A stretch of DNA of 64,000 nt. Source: Sphingomonas sp. Leaf67. GTDB taxonomy: Bacteria; Pseudomonadota; Alphaproteobacteria; Sphingomonadales; Sphingomonadaceae. The position numbers and the translations under genes were made by a program. The stretch is from positions 124,001 through 188,000 of the forward strand of contig NZ_LMLP01000024.1 in assembly GCF_001421965.1 (NCBI RefSeq). Reading direction: 5' to 3'. The first letter of the stretch is position 1; each line of letters begins with the position of its first letter. Below the pieces are notes generated by a model. The model ran no database searches and had not been told where the DNA came from. It saw only the letters and a program-made list of their open reading frames with translations. This document shows positions 1 through 7,372 of the stretch, piece by piece.

Positions 1-894
1 CCAGCTCGAAAAGCCGAACCGGCCCATCTGGCTTTCGCCCATGGTGTAGAAGAAAAACTGGAAATACCATGCGGTGCCGGCCAGCGCGCACAGCGCGAAG
101 TTGCGACCCATCGGCGCGCCCGCCGCCTTGCCGCGACCGATCCATTCTTCGCCGCTGCGGTTGCGGACGATCAGGATCGCGCACCACACCGCATTGGTCA
201 GCAGCCCGCCGAACATGACGAGGCACAGCACCGGCAGTCCGGTCCAGAGCGGTCCGGTCCCGGCGGCGGCCGACAGCGCCTTGATCGGCTCGCCAGCGGC
301 CAGACCGAAGGCGAAGCAGGCCGACATGATGCCGGCAAAGATCGCGACGACGATCCCCTTGCGGAAATCGAACTCGGCGACGGCCGCGGCCTTTTGTTGC
401 GGGGACAGCGCCTGATCCTTCTTCGCGCCGGCGAGAGCGACGACGATGATCCCGGCAAGTGTCAGGGCAAGACCGAACAGGATGATGTTGCCCGACACAC
501 TGTCGAGCAGCTTGGCCGCGAATTCTCCGGCGAAGAGCGGCGGGATGAGCGTGCCGAAGACGGTGCAGAGCCCCAGCACCACCGCCATGCCGAGCGACAG
601 GCCGAGATAGCGCATGACCAGCCCGTAGCCGAGCCCGCCGAATCCCCATAGCACGCCGAAGAAGACCGGCCACAACAGCGTCGGCAGCGGCGTCGCGGCG
701 AAGACGCCGAGCAGGTCGTTGGTCTGGATACTCGCGAAGAACCATGGCGCGAGCACCCACGAAAAGATCCCGCCGGTCAGCCAGTAAATCTCCCACGACC
801 AGCGTCGCACCCCGCGATAGGGGACGTAGAAGCTGGCCGACGCGAACCCGCCGAGCCAGTGGTAGACGACGCCGGTCAGCGGGTTGGGGGTCAT
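1..894 (-). CDS. rhaT: L-rhamnose/proton symporter, RhaT-like (partial)
   Basis: Inner-membrane permease expected to import L-rhamnose with protons. The 298 residues visible from the ATG at 892-894 hold many hydrophobic segments separated by short loops, with the family-typical opening MTPNPLTGVVYHWLGG and a YVPYRGVRRWSWE stretch near residue 30, both resembling E. coli RhaT. The C-terminus lies beyond base 1. The start codon overlaps the stop of the upstream lactonase gene by 4 bases (ATGA), so the two are translationally coupled, and the rest of the leftward operon supplies the cytoplasmic catabolic enzymes. Family assignment rests on my reading of the translation and on the context; substrate specificity is inferred. 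Confidence 0.85.
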   Translation of the reverse strand, partial: MTPNPLTGVVYHWLGGFASASFYVPYRGVRRWSWEIYWLTGGIFSWVLAPWFFASIQTNDLLGVFAATPLPTLLWPVFFGVLWGFGGLGYGLVMRYLGLSLGMAVVLGLCTVFGTLIPPLFAGEFAAKLLDSVSGNIILFGLALTLAGIIVVALAGAKKDQALSPQQKAAAVAEFDFRKGIVVAIFAGIMSACFAFGLAAGEPIKALSAAAGTGPLWTGLPVLCLVMFGGLLTNAVWCAILIVRNRSGEEWIGRGKAAGAPMGRNFALCALAGTAWYFQFFFYTMGESQMGRFGFSSW

Positions 895-1790
895 AAGGTC
901 AGGCCCAGTCGATAGAGCCGGTTGGCGTTGCCGGCGAACATCGCGCGGCGCTCGCCGTCGGAGAAGTCGGCGGTAATCGCGGCATAGGCCCCGAGCGTCG
1001 CGGCGAAACTGCCGAACAATTTGTCGGTCGGAAAGTCGCTCGCGACCATCGACCGGTCGGCACCGAACAGGTCGATCGCGGTCAGGACCAGCGTGCGCGC
1101 CTGTTCGAGTGTCCATGGGCGATGGGTGAAGCCGATGCCCGACAGCTTGATCGCAACATGCGGCAACCGGGCGAGCGCGGCGAGACCCTCCCGCCATTCG
1201 CCTTCCTCACCCGGCACGCACATGCCCATATGGTTGATCATCACCGGCGTTTCGGGATGGCGTTCGATCAGCTGCGCAAGAGCGGGGAACTGGCCCGGAT
1301 AGGCTTGCAGGTCGAAGCTGAGCCCGTGTTCCGCGAGGCGGGCATAGCCCCCGCCCCATGCGTCGTCCTGCGTCATGTCGCGCGGGGTGTAGGTACGGCG
1401 GGAATCGGGGTGCCAGTTGACGATGTGGCGGATGCCGCGGACGTTGGGATGCACGGCATGATCGGCGAGCAATGTGTCGAGGTCGGGATCGGACAGGTCG
1501 GCGAAGGCGACGATCGCGGTCGGCAACCCGTCGTAATCGGCCATCGCCTGTAGCCAGCGAGTTTCGTCGAGGGCGGCGCCCGGCTCCGCACCGGCATCGA
1601 CATGGACGATGCCGCGAACGTCCCAGTCGCCGGCATCGGCGCGATAGTCGCCGGGCAGATAGGTCTTCGCGATCGCTTCAACCGAACCGTTGGGGCCGTC
1701 ATCGGCAAAGGGCGGGGTCAACCATGGGTAGCGGATGCGATCGAGATCCCAGAGATGGACATGGGCGTCGACGAAGGGGAGTTTTTCCAT
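891..1790 (-). CDS. L-rhamnono-gamma-lactonase (amidohydrolase family 2)
   Basis: A 299-residue metal-dependent hydrolase of the COG3618 / amidohydrolase-2 family, expected to open L-rhamnono-1,4-lactone to L-rhamnonate in the cytoplasm (LRA2 step). The metal-binding HxH is seen near the N-terminus in FVDAHVHLWD, later histidines lie in IRHIVNWH and MINHMGMC, and the terminal Asp motif is in MVASDFPTD. Length is normal for the family. It overlaps rhaT by 4 bases and lies downstream of the dehydrogenase, hydrolase and dehydratase genes on the same strand, separated by a palindromic repeat. Fuconolactonase is the main alternative, but the neighbours are rhamnose enzymes. Confidence 0.82.
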   Translation of the reverse strand: MEKLPFVDAHVHLWDLDRIRYPWLTPPFADDGPNGSVEAIAKTYLPGDYRADAGDWDVRGIVHVDAGAEPGAALDETRWLQAMADYDGLPTAIVAFADLSDPDLDTLLADHAVHPNVRGIRHIVNWHPDSRRTYTPRDMTQDDAWGGGYARLAEHGLSFDLQAYPGQFPALAQLIERHPETPVMINHMGMCVPGEEGEWREGLAALARLPHVAIKLSGIGFTHRPWTLEQARTLVLTAIDLFGADRSMVASDFPTDKLFGSFAATLGAYAAITADFSDGERRAMFAGNANRLYRLGLTL

Positions 1791-1833
1791 GGCCTTGCGC
1801 TCGCGGTTTATCGTTTTTCTCGGCTGACCCGCC

Positions 1834-1956
1834 CCCGTTCGCTTCGAGCGGAGGTTCGAGCTTGTCGAGAACCGTCGTCGGGAAGGGGGTGCCTCACGTG
1901 GGGCCTTCTCGACAGACGCTTCTCGACTTCGCCCGAAACTGCTCGAACCGAACGGG
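1834..1956. repeat. Imperfect inverted-repeat element, copy 1
   Basis: Left arm 1834-1874 starts CCCGTTCGCTTCGAGCGG; right arm 1920-1956 ends CTCGAACCGAACGGG. The arms are imperfect inverted repeats, and a second copy with the same arms lies at 11198-11380. It fills the gap between the lactonase start and the stop of the next upstream gene, and contains no credible reading frame. It resembles the dispersed palindromic intergenic repeats common in sphingomonad genomes; mobility is not demonstrated. Confidence 0.75.
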
Positions 1957-1971
1957 GAGAACAGGGATGGA

Positions 1972-2712
1972 TCAATATGTCGTCCGTCCGCCCGAGGTGT
2001 CGAACACCGACCCGGTGGTAAAGCTGCATTCCTCGCTGGCCATGAAACACACCATTGCGGCGCTTTCGTCGACCTCGCCCAGCCGCCCCATTGGGATTTT
2101 CGAGCGCATGTAATCGACCTGGCTTTGCGGCAATTGCGCGAGGATCGGGCTTTCGAACGTGGCGGGGGTCAGCGCGTTGGCGATCACGCCCTTGCCGGCG
2201 AGTTCCTTGCCGAGCGACTTGGTGAAGCCGATCACCCCCGCCTTGGTCGCAGAATAGGCGCTGGCATTGGGGTTGCCTTCCTTGCCCGCGACCGACGCGA
2301 CATTGACGATCCGGCCATATCCGTTCGCCAGCAGGTGCGGCACGACCGCGCGGTTGCAATAGAACAGACCGTTCAGGTTGACGTTCACGACCTGCAACCA
2401 GTTGTCGATCGGAAATTCGTGGACCGGCACGGTCGCCCCGGTGATTCCGGCCGAGCAGATCAGGATATCGACCTTGCCCAGTGCGGCCACGCTTTCCGCC
2501 GCAGCGGCGGCGACCGCCGCCGCGTCGGACACGTCGAGGCGTACGCCGTGCAGACCGATACGCTGGCAGCTTTCCTCCAGCGCGGGGTTCATGTCCCACA
2601 CCGATACCTGCCCGCCCTCTGCGACGATGCGTTCGGCGACCGCCAGGCCGAGGCCCGACGCCCCGCCGGTGATGATTGCGCTGCGTCCGGCGAACCGCCC
2701 CGAATAGGTCAT
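1972..2712 (-). CDS. 2-keto-3-deoxy-L-rhamnonate 4-dehydrogenase (SDR)
   Basis: A 246-residue classical short-chain dehydrogenase expected to oxidise 2-keto-3-deoxy-L-rhamnonate to the 2,4-diketo sugar acid with NAD+ (LRA5 step). The cofactor loop is TGGASGLG near residue 15, NAG is replaced by CSAG, and the active-site S-Y-K is seen in VASVAGKEG and SAYSATKAG. The C-terminus DTSGGRTTY is characteristic of this branch. The frame is open further upstream, but the ATG at 2712 gives a normal SDR N-terminus and overlaps the hydrolase stop by 4 bases. Position between the lactonase and hydrolase genes fits the diketo-hydrolase rhamnose pathway. Confidence 0.83.
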   Translation of the reverse strand: MTYSGRFAGRSAIITGGASGLGLAVAERIVAEGGQVSVWDMNPALEESCQRIGLHGVRLDVSDAAAVAAAAAESVAALGKVDILICSAGITGATVPVHEFPIDNWLQVVNVNLNGLFYCNRAVVPHLLANGYGRIVNVASVAGKEGNPNASAYSATKAGVIGFTKSLGKELAGKGVIANALTPATFESPILAQLPQSQVDYMRSKIPMGRLGEVDESAAMVCFMASEECSFTTGSVFDTSGGRTTY

Positions 2713-3563
2713 CCGAGCACCGCATCGCCAAGGTTGCGCCATGCGACGACCTGCTGATCCTGTTCGCCAAGACCGGCGATGCCCAGCTTCATCGTGTCGC
2801 CCGCCTTCAGATAGACGGCGTTCGGCTTCTTGCCCTCGCCCACGCCCGGCGGCGTGCCGGTGATCATCACGTCGCCCGGATACAAAGTGATATATTCGCT
2901 GACATAGGAAATCAGTTCGGCGACGTCGAAGATCATCGTCTTCGTGTTGCCGGTCTGCATCCGCTCGCCGTTCACATCGAGGAACATGTCGAGATTCTGG
3001 TGGTCGCCGACCTCGTCCGGCGTTACCAGCCACGGACCGAGCGGGCAGAAGCTGTCATGGCCCTTGCCCTTCGACCACTGGCTGCCGCGCTGCTTCTGGT
3101 TGAAGCGTTCCGACACGTCGTTGGCGATCGCGAAGCCCGCGACATGGGTCAGCGCGTCTTCCTTCGACACGTAGCGCGCGGTCTTGCCGATCACGACGGC
3201 AAGTTCGACTTCCCAGTCGGTGTGGGTCGAATCCCTGGGGATCATCACCTCGTCGTTCGGACCGGTCAGCGACGACAGTGCCTTCATGAACATCATCGGT
3301 TCGGCCGGCACCGGCAGGTTCGATTCGGCGGCGTGGTCGGCATAGTTCAGGCCGATCGCGACGATCTTGCCGATACCGGCGACCGGCACGCCGTAGCGCG
3401 GCGTGCCGTCGACGACGGGCAGGCTGTCGACATCGACGTTCAGGCCGGCGATGCTGACGACGGTGATGTCGTCGACCACGCCCGACAGGTCGCGGATCTG
3501 GCCGTTCGCATCGACGATGCCGGGCTTCTCATCACCCTGGGTTCCGTAGCGGCAGAATTTCAT
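2709..3563 (-). CDS. 2,4-diketo-3-deoxy-L-rhamnonate hydrolase (FAH family)
   Basis: A 284-residue fumarylacetoacetate-hydrolase-fold enzyme. In the Sphingomonas rhamnose pathway its family member (LRA6) hydrolyses 2,4-diketo-3-deoxy-L-rhamnonate to pyruvate and L-lactate. The N-terminal small domain MKFCRYG...KPGIVD is followed by the FAH core with AIGLNYADHAAES near residue 70, the metal-binding region DWEVELAVVIGK, and TGTPPGVGEGKKP near the C-terminus. It sits 12 bases downstream of the rhamnonate dehydratase gene and overlaps the next SDR gene by 4 bases. The lactate product explains the lutABC genes on the other arm of the cluster. Ureidoglycolate lyase annotations are common for this family but do not fit here. 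Confidence 0.83.
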   Translation of the reverse strand: MKFCRYGTQGDEKPGIVDANGQIRDLSGVVDDITVVSIAGLNVDVDSLPVVDGTPRYGVPVAGIGKIVAIGLNYADHAAESNLPVPAEPMMFMKALSSLTGPNDEVMIPRDSTHTDWEVELAVVIGKTARYVSKEDALTHVAGFAIANDVSERFNQKQRGSQWSKGKGHDSFCPLGPWLVTPDEVGDHQNLDMFLDVNGERMQTGNTKTMIFDVAELISYVSEYITLYPGDVMITGTPPGVGEGKKPNAVYLKAGDTMKLGIAGLGEQDQQVVAWRNLGDAVLG

Positions 3564-3575
3564 GGTCTCGTTCTC

Positions 3576-4766
3576 TCAGTGTTCGAAGGGACGGTGCATG
3601 GTCAGGTCGCGGTTCAGTTCGACCCCGAAACCGGGGGCATCGAGCCGCGAAGTCCGCATCCGTCCGTTTTCAGGAATGGGCTCGCCGATCAACTGCGGAT
3701 GGAACATCGGCTGCACATGGTCGGCCTCCGGCGCCATCATCAGATATTCGGCAAAGGGCGAATTGTGGCGGGTGACCACGAAATGATAGCTGTAGACCGA
3801 CGAGCCATGCGGCACGACCAGCTTGCCGCGCGCATCGGCCAGCGCAGAGATCTTGAGCAATTCCGTCACGCCGCCGCACCAGCCGACATCGGGCTGAATA
3901 ATGTCGCAGCAATCCATGTCGAGCAGCATCCGGAAACCCCAGCGGGTCGCTTCATGTTCGCCGGTGGTGACGAGCATGCCCTTGGGCGCGTTGCGCTTCA
4001 GTTCGGCATAGCCCCAATAATCGTCGGGGCTGATCGCTTCCTCGATCCATTTCAGGCCATGTTCGTGCGCGGCATGGGCAAGGCGTGTCGCATAGTCGAC
4101 GTCCAACGCCATCCAGCAATCCCACATCAGCCAGAAGTCCGGCCCGACGCGCTGGCGCATTTCGGCCAGTTCGGCGATGTTCTTCTTCAGCCCCTCGACT
4201 CCTTCGGCCGGACCATGGTGCAGCGGCATCTTGCCGCCGATAAAGCCCATATCCTTCGCGAGATCGGGCCGCGCGCCGGTGGCGTAGAATTGCAGTTCGT
4301 CGCGGACCGCGCCGCCCAGCATCTGATAAACGGGTTCGTCGCGCAGCTTGCCGAGCAAATCCCACAGCGCGAGGTCGACGCCCGAAATGGCGTTCACCAC
4401 CAGACCCTTGCGCCCGTAATATTGGGTTGAGAAATACATCTGGTCCCAGATTTTCTCGTATTCGGTCGGCGAGCGCCCTTCGAGGAACCGGGCGAGATGC
4501 TTCTCGACGATGAAGCAGGCGGGTTCGCCGCCGGTCGTCACCGCGAAGCCGATCGTGCCATCCTCCGCCTCGATCTCGACGATCAGCGTACCAAGCACGT
4601 TGATGCCGAAGCTCTGCCGTGACTGGCGATATTCGGGATAGCGGCTCATCGGCGTCGCGATGTGATCGTCGATCCAGTGATAGCCCTGCTGGTCGTGATA
4701 GTCCGCCCCGCCACCACGCACGGTGAACGCACGGACATGTTTGATCCTGGGAAGCGCCGCCTTCAT
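3576..4766 (-). CDS. rhmD: L-rhamnonate dehydratase (enolase superfamily)
   Basis: A 396-residue mandelate-racemase/enolase-superfamily enzyme expected to dehydrate L-rhamnonate to 2-keto-3-deoxy-L-rhamnonate with Mg2+. The N-terminal capping domain contains GGADYHDQQGYHWIDDH. Metal ligands are visible as WDCWMALD, KWIEEAI and TTGEHEATR, and the catalytic His region as VVPHGSSVYSYH. The frame extends upstream to 4913, but the ATG at 4766 is preferred because it matches the family N-terminus (MKAALPRIKHV) and has GAAGG-like purines before it. It is the first gene of the leftward operon, facing the divergent IclR gene across 196 bases that hold a perfect palindrome. Confidence 0.9.
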   Translation of the reverse strand: MKAALPRIKHVRAFTVRGGGADYHDQQGYHWIDDHIATPMSRYPEYRQSRQSFGINVLGTLIVEIEAEDGTIGFAVTTGGEPACFIVEKHLARFLEGRSPTEYEKIWDQMYFSTQYYGRKGLVVNAISGVDLALWDLLGKLRDEPVYQMLGGAVRDELQFYATGARPDLAKDMGFIGGKMPLHHGPAEGVEGLKKNIAELAEMRQRVGPDFWLMWDCWMALDVDYATRLAHAAHEHGLKWIEEAISPDDYWGYAELKRNAPKGMLVTTGEHEATRWGFRMLLDMDCCDIIQPDVGWCGGVTELLKISALADARGKLVVPHGSSVYSYHFVVTRHNSPFAEYLMMAPEADHVQPMFHPQLIGEPIPENGRMRTSRLDAPGFGVELNRDLTMHRPFEH

Positions 4767-4835
4767 TGCCACCACCTTCGTTACGCGCGGCCATGGTCCG
4801 CCGCCGACTGAACCCGAAATCCGCACGCGCCCGCG

Positions 4836-4850
4836 TACCATCATATGGTA
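4836..4850. promoter_or_regulatory. Perfect palindrome TACCAT-N3-ATGGTA, candidate IclR operator
   Basis: Two 6-base arms, TACCAT and ATGGTA, flank CAT in the 196-base divergent spacer between the rhamnonate dehydratase and the IclR gene, about 70 bases before the dehydratase start. IclR proteins commonly bind short palindromes of about this size in divergent promoters. I saw no second copy in the window. Operator function is inferred from position and symmetry only. Confidence 0.5.
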
Positions 4851-4962
4851 TGCCGCCTGCGCCATGCGGTCTGAATTGTCGGAAACCCCCGCTGCGGGAA
4901 ATCCCGCGAACATCCGCTCCGACTGGTTTACTTTCTCACTTTATGGGATAGGATGCTACTAG

Positions 4963-5817
4963 ATGAGACAGAAACCGTCAAACGAAGAATCACCGGCGGT
5001 TGCCGAGCCGGGGTCAGAGCCTGAGCTGAAAAGCGCGGCCAAGGCACAGGGTAGCCAGACGCTGGTGCGTGGCCTCGACCTTCTCGATCAGGTCATCGAC
5101 GGACCGGTGAAGCTCGCCGAATTGTCGCACCGCATGGGCCTTACGCGGTCGACGACGCACCGTCTGGCCAACGCGTTGATCGATCGCGGTTTTCTGACCT
5201 TCCTGCCGCGCGAGGGTTATTTGTTGGGACCTAAGCTGTTGCAGCTCGGCTTCCTCGCACAGGGACAGGCCGACATCGTGCAGATCGCCCGCCCGCGGAT
5301 CGAGGAACTGGCTGCGCAGACCGAGGACACGGTTCATTTCGGGCGGCTCGACAGCGACCTTGCACTGTATCTCGACAAGATTCCGGGACGTCGCCGGGTC
5401 GATATCTCCAGCCGGATCGGAGATCGACAGCCGCTGTCGTCGACAGGTCTCGGCAAGGCGCTGCTGCTCGACGATTCGGAAGCGCGCTGGATCGAGATTT
5501 TCGAGGCGGAGCACCCGCCGGGTACCCGCCGCCCCGACTTCGACGTGTGGATGGAACGGATGCGCGGCTATGTCGCGAACGGCCATGCGTATGATCTCGA
5601 GGAGAACGAGGATCTGATCCGCTGCGTCGCCGCCCCGGTGCGCGACGCATCTGGCCGGATCGTCGGTGCGATCAGCGTGTCGAGCGCCGCCCAATATATG
5701 GACGACGACCGCATGCAGACACTGAGCGTCGACGTGCGCGGCACCGCCGAACGGATCAGCCGCGATCTGGGCTGGTCCCCCGATACCCAGGCGCTGCAAA
5801 AGCGTCGCAAGCGATAA
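4963..5817 (+). CDS. IclR-family transcriptional regulator of rhamnose genes
   Basis: A 284-residue IclR regulator. After a polar tail of about 28 residues, the winged-helix domain spans roughly residues 30-90 (TLVRGLDLLDQV, then LSHRMGLTRSTTHRLANAL as the recognition region). The effector-binding domain follows, with VHFGRLDSDLALYLDKIPG and RQPLSSTGLGKALL typical of the family. It is divergent from the dehydratase operon and 14 bases upstream of the rhamnose dehydrogenase gene, so it probably controls both arms and itself. The inducer is probably a rhamnose pathway intermediate, an inference from context. The ATG at 4963 is used; the Shine-Dalgarno sequence is weak. Confidence 0.88.
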   Translation: MRQKPSNEESPAVAEPGSEPELKSAAKAQGSQTLVRGLDLLDQVIDGPVKLAELSHRMGLTRSTTHRLANALIDRGFLTFLPREGYLLGPKLLQLGFLAQGQADIVQIARPRIEELAAQTEDTVHFGRLDSDLALYLDKIPGRRRVDISSRIGDRQPLSSTGLGKALLLDDSEARWIEIFEAEHPPGTRRPDFDVWMERMRGYVANGHAYDLEENEDLIRCVAAPVRDASGRIVGAISVSSAAQYMDDDRMQTLSVDVRGTAERISRDLGWSPDTQALQKRRKR

Positions 5818-5831
5818 GGAGAAGGATTGCG

Positions 5832-6596
5832 ATGAAGCTGTTGGAAGGCAAGACGGTATTGGTCACCGGCGCGTCGACGGGCATCGGCCGGGCGGCAGCG
5901 ATCGGCGCGGCGCAGCATGGCGCGAACGTCGTCATCAACTATCATAGCCGCGACGACGACGCCGATGCCTGCATCGCCGCGATCGAGGCGACCGGGCAGC
6001 GCGGGCTGGCCGTCAAGGGTGACGTTGCCGAGGCGGCAACCGCCACCGACTTCGTCGCGAAGGCGGCGGCGGAGTTCGGGCGCGTCGATGTGATGGTGTC
6101 GAATGCCGGTATCTGCCCATTCCACAGCTTTCTGGAGATGCCCGCGGAAACACTGGAGCGGACGCTGCGGGTCAACCTGCACGGCGCCTATTACATGTGT
6201 CAGGCGGCCGCGAAGGCGATGGTCGAACAGGGCGATGGCGGGGCAATCGTCGCCGTGTCGTCGATCTCGGCATTGGTCGGCGGCGAATATCAGACGCATT
6301 ATACCCCGACCAAGGCGGGGGTTCATTCGCTGATGCAGTCGACCGCGATCGCGCTGGGGCGGCATGGCATCCGCTGCAATTCGGTGCTGCCGGGCACGAT
6401 CCTGACCGAGATCAACAAGGACGACCTCGCCGACGAAGGGAAGCGCAAATATATGGAAAGCCGCGTGCCGCTGGGTCGATTGGGTCAGCCCGAGGATATG
6501 GTCGGACCGATCGTATTCCTCGCGTCCGACATGGCGGCCTATGTCACCGGCGCGGCGCTGCTGGTCGATGGCGGCATGTTCGTGAACCTCCAATGA
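5832..6596 (+). CDS. L-rhamnose 1-dehydrogenase (SDR)
   Basis: A 254-residue short-chain dehydrogenase expected to oxidise L-rhamnose to L-rhamnono-lactone with NAD(P)+, the first pathway step (LRA1). The cofactor loop is TGASTGIG (residues 13-20), NAG is present, the catalytic Ser lies in VSSISALVGG and Tyr/Lys in HYTPTKAGV. The stretches GICPFHSFLEMP and the C-terminal LLVDGGMFVNLQ closely match known bacterial L-rhamnose dehydrogenases as I recall them. A strong AAGGAGAAGG ribosome site precedes the ATG. It lies between the IclR gene and the esterase gene, whose start overlaps its stop (ATGA). The remaining pathway steps are encoded divergently. Confidence 0.88.
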   Translation: MKLLEGKTVLVTGASTGIGRAAAIGAAQHGANVVINYHSRDDDADACIAAIEATGQRGLAVKGDVAEAATATDFVAKAAAEFGRVDVMVSNAGICPFHSFLEMPAETLERTLRVNLHGAYYMCQAAAKAMVEQGDGGAIVAVSSISALVGGEYQTHYTPTKAGVHSLMQSTAIALGRHGIRCNSVLPGTILTEINKDDLADEGKRKYMESRVPLGRLGQPEDMVGPIVFLASDMAAYVTGAALLVDGGMFVNLQ

Positions 6597-7372
6597 AGTC
6601 GATCGCACTCGCTCTTGCATTGCTGGCGGCCGGTCCGGCAGCAGCGGAAACCATCTTTATCGCCGGCGACTCCACCGCACAGACGTACAGGGAAGATCGC
6701 TATCCACAGACCGGATGGGGGCAGATGCTGCCCTGTGGCCTGACCGGTGACGTGAAGGTCGAGAACCGGGCAATGGGCGGCCGTTCGACCAAGAGCTTCA
6801 TCGCCGAGGGGCGCTGGGACAAGATCATGGCCGAGGTGAAACCCGGCGACGTTGTACTGATCCAGTTCGGCCATAACGACGCCAGCCAGAACAAGCCGGA
6901 ACGCTATGCGCCCGCGGCGACACTGTATCGCGACAATCTGTTACGGATGGTGTGGGAAACGAAGGGCCATGGCGCGACGCCGATCCTGATCACGCCTGTC
7001 ACCCGCCGGTCGTTCGGTGCCGATGGCAAGACCAGAGCGGATTTCGCGGCGTGGTCGGCAGTGGTGCGCGATATCGCCGCGACGACGGGCACCCAGTTGA
7101 TCGACCTCGAATCGTCGTCGCGCGGCTGGGTCGACGGCAAGGGCGTCGCCGGGTCGAAAGCATTGTTCCTCCATTATCCTGCCGGGCGCTGGCCGGGGTT
7201 CAAGGACGGCATCGACGACGACACGCATTTCAGTGAACTGGGCGCGCGCGGTGTGGCGGAACTGATCGCCGCCGATCTGGCGAGGACGGGGTTGCCGGTA
7301 GCAGCGAAGGTTGCAAAGGATCGACCCGATCTGACGCGGACGACGCCTTTGGGGAAAACCGCATGCCGGTGA
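6593..7372 (+). CDS. Exported SGNH esterase, rhamnogalacturonan acetylesterase-like
   Basis: A 259-residue SGNH/GDSL hydrolase with a clear signal peptide (MKSIALALALLAAGPAAAE, cleavage about residue 19). Block I is FIAGDSTAQTY with the nucleophile Ser, the Gly/Asn blocks are seen as NRAMGGRSTKSF and QFGHNDASQ, and block V as DDTHFSELGA. This is the layout of rhamnogalacturonan acetylesterases (carbohydrate esterase family 12), which deacetylate the rhamnose/galacturonate backbone of pectin. It would act in the periplasm or outside the cell. The 4-base overlap with the rhamnose dehydrogenase supports co-expression and a pectin-derived origin of the rhamnose. Confidence 0.82.
   Translation: MKSIALALALLAAGPAAAETIFIAGDSTAQTYREDRYPQTGWGQMLPCGLTGDVKVENRAMGGRSTKSFIAEGRWDKIMAEVKPGDVVLIQFGHNDASQNKPERYAPAATLYRDNLLRMVWETKGHGATPILITPVTRRSFGADGKTRADFAAWSAVVRDIAATTGTQLIDLESSSRGWVDGKGVAGSKALFLHYPAGRWPGFKDGIDDDTHFSELGARGVAELIAADLARTGLPVAAKVAKDRPDLTRTTPLGKTACR

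Noticed and set aside
2676..4430. A 584-codon open frame on the plus strand over the rhamnose hydrolase and dehydratase genes
   Set aside because: The minus-strand genes have clear motifs and operon spacing; the plus frame is low-complexity shadow.
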